A stretch of DNA of 8,596 nt from positions 1 through 8,596 of the forward strand of contig JAJQDG010000045.1 in the NCBI GenBank assembly GCA_021202305.1, written 5' to 3'. The stretch's first letter is position 1. Every line of letters starts with the position of its first letter. A program made the translations under genes and the position numbers. This document shows, one piece after another, positions 4,724 through 8,596 of this stretch. Source of the stretch: Candidatus Gastranaerophilales bacterium (GTDB lineage Bacteria; Cyanobacteriota; Vampirovibrionia; Gastranaerophilales; Gastranaerophilaceae). The notes below the pieces were generated by a model. The model did no database searches, was not told where the DNA came from, and saw only the letters and a list, made by a program, of their open reading frames with translations.

Positions 4724-6070
4724 ATGGATGAAGAAATTGAGCTAAAAATTCATAAAGCAAAAACAAAGGCTCTTGATGTTCTTGAAAATTTGCCTTTATA
4801 TAAATATAAAGGCGTTGTGTCAAAACTTGTAGGTTTAACTGTTGATGTTCAGCTTCCCGGGCTTAAAATCGGGGATTTATGTTATATTCAAACTTACACG
4901 GGTGAAAAAAAGGCGGCTGAGGTTGCCGCGTTTAAGGGTGATGTTGCCCAGCTTTTGCTTTTGTATGACGGCGCCGGAATTGGTCAGGGCAGTCTTGTTG
5001 AAACAACGGGCGGGCCTATTATGCTTCCTGTCGGGGATTTTCTTCTGGGGCGCCTTATAAACCCTCTGGGTGAGCCTATGGATAGCCGCCCTTTGGATAT
5101 TTCTAACGCCGAATACGTTAATATAAACGGGTCTGTTCCGGATGCTTTTCACAGACCCATTATTAAAAACTCTATTTTTACAGGTATACGTGCAATTGAC
5201 GGACTGTTGACTCTTGGCGGCGGTCAGAGAATGGGGCTTTTTGCAGGTTCCGGTGTCGGCAAAAGTACAACTCTCGGCATGATAGCAAGAAACTCGGAGG
5301 CAGATGTAAATGTTGTTGCTTTAATCGGTGAACGCGGCAGAGAAGTTAAGGAATTTATGGTTGATTCTCTCGGCGAAGAAGGCATGAAAAAATCGGTAAT
5401 TGTTTGCGCCACTGGCGACCAGCCGCCTTTAATCAGGATGAAATGCCTTCTTGCCGCTACTTCTGTTTGCGAATATTTCAGAGATAAGGGCAAAAAAGTT
5501 TTTTTAATGACAGATACCATAACAAGATGTGCCATGGCGGGGCGTGAGGTTGGTCTTGCAACAGGTGAACCTCCCACTATGAAAGGATATCCGCCTTCAA
5601 TTTTTTCATGGCTACAACGGGCGCTTGAGCGCACCGGAAATTCCGAACGCGGTTCTATTACGGCGCTTTATACCGTTCTTATGGAAGGTGATGATATAAC
5701 CGATCCGATTGTAGATATTGTAAGGGGTATTGTTGACGGACACATTTTTCTTTCAAGAAAAGTTGCCGAAATGAACCATTACCCCGCAATTGATGTTCTT
5801 GGCTCTATTTCAAGGCTGTTTACAACTATTACGGATAAAGAACATCAGGAGGCTGCCGCAAAAATGCGCCATTTAATGGCTTTGTATCGGGAAAATAAGG
5901 ATTTGATAGATGTCGGTATGTATCAATCGGGTTCAAACCCCAAGCTTGATGTTGCAATTCAGCTCATGCCCCAAATTAACGGTTTCTTGCAGCAAAAAGC
6001 ATCTGAGCATGTTACAATGGAAGGCACAATTAAAGCTTTAAAAGATATGATGAGGGACGTTAATTTATAA
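4724..6070 (+). CDS. fliI: Flagellar/type III export ATPase (FliI/SctN family)
   Basis: Hexameric F1-beta-like ATPase at the cytoplasmic face of the flagellar or type III export gate, which helps unfold and deliver substrates. The 448 aa are full length. An N-terminal beta-barrel (about 25-100, GVVSKLVGLTVDV then LKIGDLCYI) precedes the catalytic domain. Seen: RAIDGLLTLGGGQR at 156-169, Walker A GLFAGSGVGKST at 171-182, GERGREVKEF at 202-211 with the catalytic Glu, Walker B VFLMTD at 259-264, and ALYTVLMEGDD at 314-324. The ATPase signature PAIDVLGSIS is at 354-363, with the probable arginine finger R364. The C-terminus FLQQKASE is typical. RAIDG plus FAGSGVGKST favours FliI over SctN, though the two are hard to separate. 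No fliH, fliJ, fliF or other export gene is in the window. It ends 6 nt into the convergent neighbour. Confidence 0.9.
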   Translation: MDEEIELKIHKAKTKALDVLENLPLYKYKGVVSKLVGLTVDVQLPGLKIGDLCYIQTYTGEKKAAEVAAFKGDVAQLLLLYDGAGIGQGSLVETTGGPIMLPVGDFLLGRLINPLGEPMDSRPLDISNAEYVNINGSVPDAFHRPIIKNSIFTGIRAIDGLLTLGGGQRMGLFAGSGVGKSTTLGMIARNSEADVNVVALIGERGREVKEFMVDSLGEEGMKKSVIVCATGDQPPLIRMKCLLAATSVCEYFRDKGKKVFLMTDTITRCAMAGREVGLATGEPPTMKGYPPSIFSWLQRALERTGNSERGSITALYTVLMEGDDITDPIVDIVRGIVDGHIFLSRKVAEMNHYPAIDVLGSISRLFTTITDKEHQEAAAKMRHLMALYRENKDLIDVGMYQSGSNPKLDVAIQLMPQINGFLQQKASEHVTMEGTIKALKDMMRDVNL

Positions 6071-7309
6071 TATTTCAGGAGTTATTTCCTGCAAAATCCC
6101 CTTTAGGGCTATTTTTACATGATAATAACTTAATCCGCCCTGCATATAAATTGCGTACGGAAAGCGGCATGGCCCATCGGCAGAAAGCTCAATTGTTGAC
6201 CCTTCAATAAAGCTTCCGCCTGCCATAATAAGTTTGCAATCATACCCCGGGACAGTGTCAGGTATCGGCGTTAAGTAGCTTTCAACGGGCGAAAACCTTT
6301 GCAGAACTTTGCAAAATTTTTCTTGTTCCGATGAATTTTTAAATTTAATTGTCTGAATTAAATCCACCCTGTTTTCATTTGAATGCGGATGGGTTTCAAA
6401 GCCTGCATTTTCAAAAACTTTTGCCGCTAAAACGGCGCCCTTTAAAGCACCTGCAACAATAGAAGGTGCCATAAAAAACCCCTGTAAAATAACGCGTGTT
6501 GTATTAAACATAGCGCCGCCTTCGCGCCCGATACCGGGGGATGTCAGCCTTCTTGCGCAAAGTTCGACAAGGCGCTTTTTGCCCGCAATATAACCGCCTG
6601 CTTCAACAATTCCGCCGCCCGGATTTTTAATAAGACTGCCTGCCATAATATCGGCGCCTGCCTCAATCGGCTCTATTTTATCGGTAAACTCGCCGTAACA
6701 GTTATCAACAAAACAAATTATTTCAGGATTAATATTTTTTGCAATTTTTACAATTTTTTTAATATCATCAATCGAAAGCGATTTTCTAAGGGAATATCCG
6801 CGCGATTTTTGAATTAAAATCATTTTTGTATTCTGTTTAACGTAGTCCGGAATTTTATCAAAATCGACTTCAAAATCGTTTTTTAGAGGAACCTCGCTGT
6901 ATTCAACCCCATGCCCCATAAGAGAAGTTTCATGATACGGGTCATTTTTGCGTTTTCCTATTATTTCTTCTAATGTATCATAGGGCGCTCCCGCAACAGA
7001 CAATAAATGATCACCAAAGTGCAAAAGCCCGAATAATACACATGATAACGTATGTGTACCTGAAACAAAATGCGGGCGGACAATTGCGGCTTCCGTATTG
7101 AATGCATCCGCGAAAACACAATCAAGGGCTTCTCTGCCCAAATCATCATGACCGTAGCCGGTTACGGTGTAAAAATGTTCCTCGCCGATTTTATTTTTAT
7201 AAAAAGCGTCCAAAACTTTTTTTGTGTTATATTCTGCTATTTCATCAATTCTGGCAAATTGGTGCGATAATTCTTTTTCTGCATTATTTATGATATCATC
7301 TGCGGACAT
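6065..7309 (-). CDS. PLP-dependent methionine gamma-lyase family protein ('aluminium resistance' family)
   Basis: Fold-type I PLP enzyme of the family annotated as methionine gamma-lyase family or aluminium resistance protein (Met_gamma_lyase_2), common in Firmicutes and cyanobacteria. The actual reaction is poorly established; related Cys/Met-metabolism enzymes cleave C-S bonds. The 414 aa are the usual length. Seen: YGHDDLGRE at 52-60, VRPHFVSGTHT at 77-87 (cofactor phosphate region), VDNCYGEF at 201-208 with D202 facing the PLP ring, and GSLIKNPGGG at 224-233 with K228 as the Schiff-base lysine. TSPGIGREGG follows at 256-265. The ATG overlaps the rocD TAA by one base (TAATG), and a good Shine-Dalgarno (GAGGA, inside the end of rocD) sits about 7 nt before it, so it is translated right after rocD. 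It meets fliI tail to tail with a 6-nt overlap. Family call is firm, substrate is not. Confidence 0.92.
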   Translation of the reverse strand: MSADDIINNAEKELSHQFARIDEIAEYNTKKVLDAFYKNKIGEEHFYTVTGYGHDDLGREALDCVFADAFNTEAAIVRPHFVSGTHTLSCVLFGLLHFGDHLLSVAGAPYDTLEEIIGKRKNDPYHETSLMGHGVEYSEVPLKNDFEVDFDKIPDYVKQNTKMILIQKSRGYSLRKSLSIDDIKKIVKIAKNINPEIICFVDNCYGEFTDKIEPIEAGADIMAGSLIKNPGGGIVEAGGYIAGKKRLVELCARRLTSPGIGREGGAMFNTTRVILQGFFMAPSIVAGALKGAVLAAKVFENAGFETHPHSNENRVDLIQTIKFKNSSEQEKFCKVLQRFSPVESYLTPIPDTVPGYDCKLIMAGGSFIEGSTIELSADGPCRFPYAIYMQGGLSYYHVKIALKGILQEITPEIL

Positions 7310-8499
7310 TAATCTTCCTCAAAAACAGCCTTAAACCCTTCAAATGCTTCATCCAGCTGTTCTTTTGTAATAACCAGAGGCGGAGCAATACGGATTGTGC
7401 CTTCATGGGTTTCTTTTACTAAAATTCCATAATCCTTGCACAGGGCTTCGCAATATTTTCTTGCAGGAATTGTCATTTCTATTGCAATAAATAAGCCCCT
7501 GCCCCTTATTTCCTTAATTTTAGGATTTTTTATTGTTTTAAGGCGCGAGAGAAAATATTCGCCAAGAATTTTTGAATTTTCGGCAAGATTTTCATCAATT
7601 ATTACATCTAATGCAGCCATTGCAATTGCGGCAGCAAGAGGGCTGCCGCCAAAAGTGGAACCATGTTCGCCCGGTTTAAATAATCCTAAAATTTCCTTTG
7701 AGGATAAGACGGCAGAAATAGGGTAAAAACCGCCAGAAAGCGCTTTTCCGACCGTTACCATATCGGGACGTATATTTTCATGTTCAAAAGCAAAAAGTTT
7801 GCCCGTTCTTGAAAAACCTGTTTGGATTTCATCTAATATCATAAGAATATTATTATCGGTGCATAATTTGCGGACATCTTTTAAATACCCTTCGGGCGGA
7901 ATTTTTATTCCGGCTTCGCCCTGAATAGGCTCAATTAAAACAGCCGCCGTATTTTTTGTTACCAGTTTTTTCATGGAATTTATATCGCCGTATTCGGCAA
8001 TTTTAAAACCGTCCGTGTACGGCGCAAAATCGTTTTTTGCGCTTTTATCCGTTGAAAAGCTTATTATTGTTGTTGTTCTTCCGTGAAAATTGCCAGAACA
8101 TACAATTATTTCGGCTTTATCAACTCCTTTTTTTTGATAACCCCATTTTCTTGCCGTCTTGATTGCGGTTTCAACAGCTTCTGCGCCCGTATTCATGGGC
8201 AAAACCATTTCAAAACCGGTAACTTCGCACAATTTTTTATAATAAAGCGGAAGAACGTTGTTTCTAAAAGCTCTGCTTGTTAATGTAACTTTTTTTGCCT
8301 GATTTACCATAGCCTGCATAATTTTAGGGTGGCAGTGTCCCTGATTTACGGCAGAATAAGCGCTTAAACAGTCAAGATAACGTTTTCCTTCAACATCATA
8401 TACATAGACACCTTCTGCATGGTCAATTACAACGTCTAAGGGTTTATAGTTGTGCGCTCCGTATTCATTTTCAATTTGAATATATTCATTTGAATTCAT
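7309..8499 (-). CDS. rocD: Ornithine--oxo-acid aminotransferase (class III, PLP-dependent)
   Basis: Converts L-ornithine and 2-oxoglutarate to glutamate-5-semialdehyde and glutamate, linking arginine/ornithine to proline and glutamate; cytoplasmic. The 396 aa match bacterial RocD. The ornithine-specific N-terminus YGAHNYKPLDVV (13-24) is the strongest clue against acetylornithine or GABA aminotransferase. Also seen: SAYSAVNQGHCHP at 46-58, NTGAEAVE at 103-110, GNFHGRT at 136-142, EPIQGEAG at 190-197, LDEIQTGFSRTG at 222-233 with D223 contacting the PLP ring, and K252 in VGKALSGG as the Schiff-base lysine. STFGGSPLA at 281-289 follows. The start at 8499 has AAGGT six nt upstream. It is first in a two-gene unit, overlapping the next gene by one base. 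No arginase or proline gene is nearby, so the direction of flux (catabolic or biosynthetic) is open. Confidence 0.96.
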   Translation of the reverse strand: MNSNEYIQIENEYGAHNYKPLDVVIDHAEGVYVYDVEGKRYLDCLSAYSAVNQGHCHPKIMQAMVNQAKKVTLTSRAFRNNVLPLYYKKLCEVTGFEMVLPMNTGAEAVETAIKTARKWGYQKKGVDKAEIIVCSGNFHGRTTTIISFSTDKSAKNDFAPYTDGFKIAEYGDINSMKKLVTKNTAAVLIEPIQGEAGIKIPPEGYLKDVRKLCTDNNILMILDEIQTGFSRTGKLFAFEHENIRPDMVTVGKALSGGFYPISAVLSSKEILGLFKPGEHGSTFGGSPLAAAIAMAALDVIIDENLAENSKILGEYFLSRLKTIKNPKIKEIRGRGLFIAIEMTIPARKYCEALCKDYGILVKETHEGTIRIAPPLVITKEQLDEAFEGFKAVFEED

Positions 8500-8596
8500 A
8501 ATTTTACCTTTTTTATGATTGTAATAAAAAATTTTTTAAGATACAAGAATGCTCTTGAATTTGCGCAAAAATTGAAGCTTTTCCATGGAATACGGA
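8500..8596. other. Upstream flank of rocD, coding content undecided
   Basis: Besides the rocD promoter this 97-nt edge holds two weak reading-frame possibilities. On the plus strand a frame from an ATG at 8515 stays open to the edge (MIVIKNFLRYKN..., 27 codons) but has no Shine-Dalgarno. On the minus strand a frame entering from the right ends at a TAA near 8538 (...FKSILVS) and could be the C-terminus of an upstream gene. Neither can be decided from this window. Confidence 0.25.
8518..8546 (-). promoter_or_regulatory. Probable promoter of rocD
   Basis: On the minus strand TTGTAT (8546-8541), a 17-nt spacer and TACAAT (8523-8518) form a reasonable sigma70 promoter. The predicted start is near 8511, giving a leader of about 12 nt whose first bases already include the AAGGT Shine-Dalgarno (8510-8506). 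Confidence 0.45.

Noticed and set aside
5224..5634. 136-codon minus-strand frame inside fliI
   Set aside because: It covers the Walker A and B region of fliI and is explained by codon composition of that gene; no start signals.
4724..6070. Idea that the window holds a type III secretion or V/F-ATPase operon
   Set aside because: Only one ATPase subunit is present and the adjacent genes are unrelated; the RAIDG/FAGSGVGKST pattern fits FliI.
6076..6116. Weak hairpins after fliI (CAGGA/TCCTG at 6076-6091; CCC/GGG at 6099-6108 followed by CTATTTTT)
   Set aside because: Stems of five and three pairs are too weak to call a terminator, and they lie in the coding end of the PLP enzyme.
1..8596. CRISPR array, transposon, prophage or defence system
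   Set aside because: No regularly spaced repeats, terminal inverted repeats, transposase, integrase, nuclease or toxin-antitoxin-like pair was found.

Overview
The window is an AT-rich (roughly one-third G+C by eye), gene-dense piece of a bacterial chromosome with short intergenic gaps and overlapping genes. It looks like core or housekeeping DNA: I see no transposase, integrase, phage gene, tRNA or CRISPR array. Strong base bias, TTG starts, a flagellar/type III export ATPase, a Gram-positive/cyanobacterial-style EPSP synthase motif and a cyanobacteria/Firmicutes-type 'methionine gamma-lyase family' enzyme would fit a low-GC anaerobe, for example a gut member of the non-photosynthetic cyanobacterial relatives (Gastranaerophilales/Melainabacteria). 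That placement is inference and weak.

Layout. (1) Positions 1-2122, minus strand: speE (spermidine synthase) followed by aroA (EPSP synthase). They share an ATGA stop/start overlap, and aroA runs off the left edge with almost its full length visible. (2) Positions 2123-2198: a 76-bp divergent promoter region. (3) Positions 2199-3294, plus strand: an unrecognised 101-aa protein, ysxC (ribosome-assembly GTPase) overlapping it by 65 nt, and a small basic helical protein whose start is uncertain. (4) Positions 3295-3582: the only large intergenic gap. It holds a strong promoter and an inferred ~190-nt structured RNA closed by a long 5'/3' helix with a U-run. (5) Positions 3583-6070, plus strand: a secreted alpha/beta-hydrolase-like protein and a solitary fliI-type ATPase that appears to have a leaderless start. 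(6) Positions 6065-8499, minus strand: rocD (ornithine aminotransferase) followed by a PLP enzyme of the methionine gamma-lyase/'aluminium resistance' family, coupled through TAATG. The last gene meets fliI tail to tail with a 6-nt overlap. (7) Positions 8500-8596: the rocD promoter and leader, and possibly the edge of another gene.

Metabolically, speE and rocD both touch the ornithine/polyamine branch but are in separate transcription units. The other genes have no obvious common pathway. The most interesting item is the unassigned structured RNA at about 3378-3567, whose terminator-like 3' end abuts the ribosome binding site of the secreted hydrolase. Next are two genes (fliI and the 3064 ORF) with a -10 box placed so that transcription would start at or next to the ATG.
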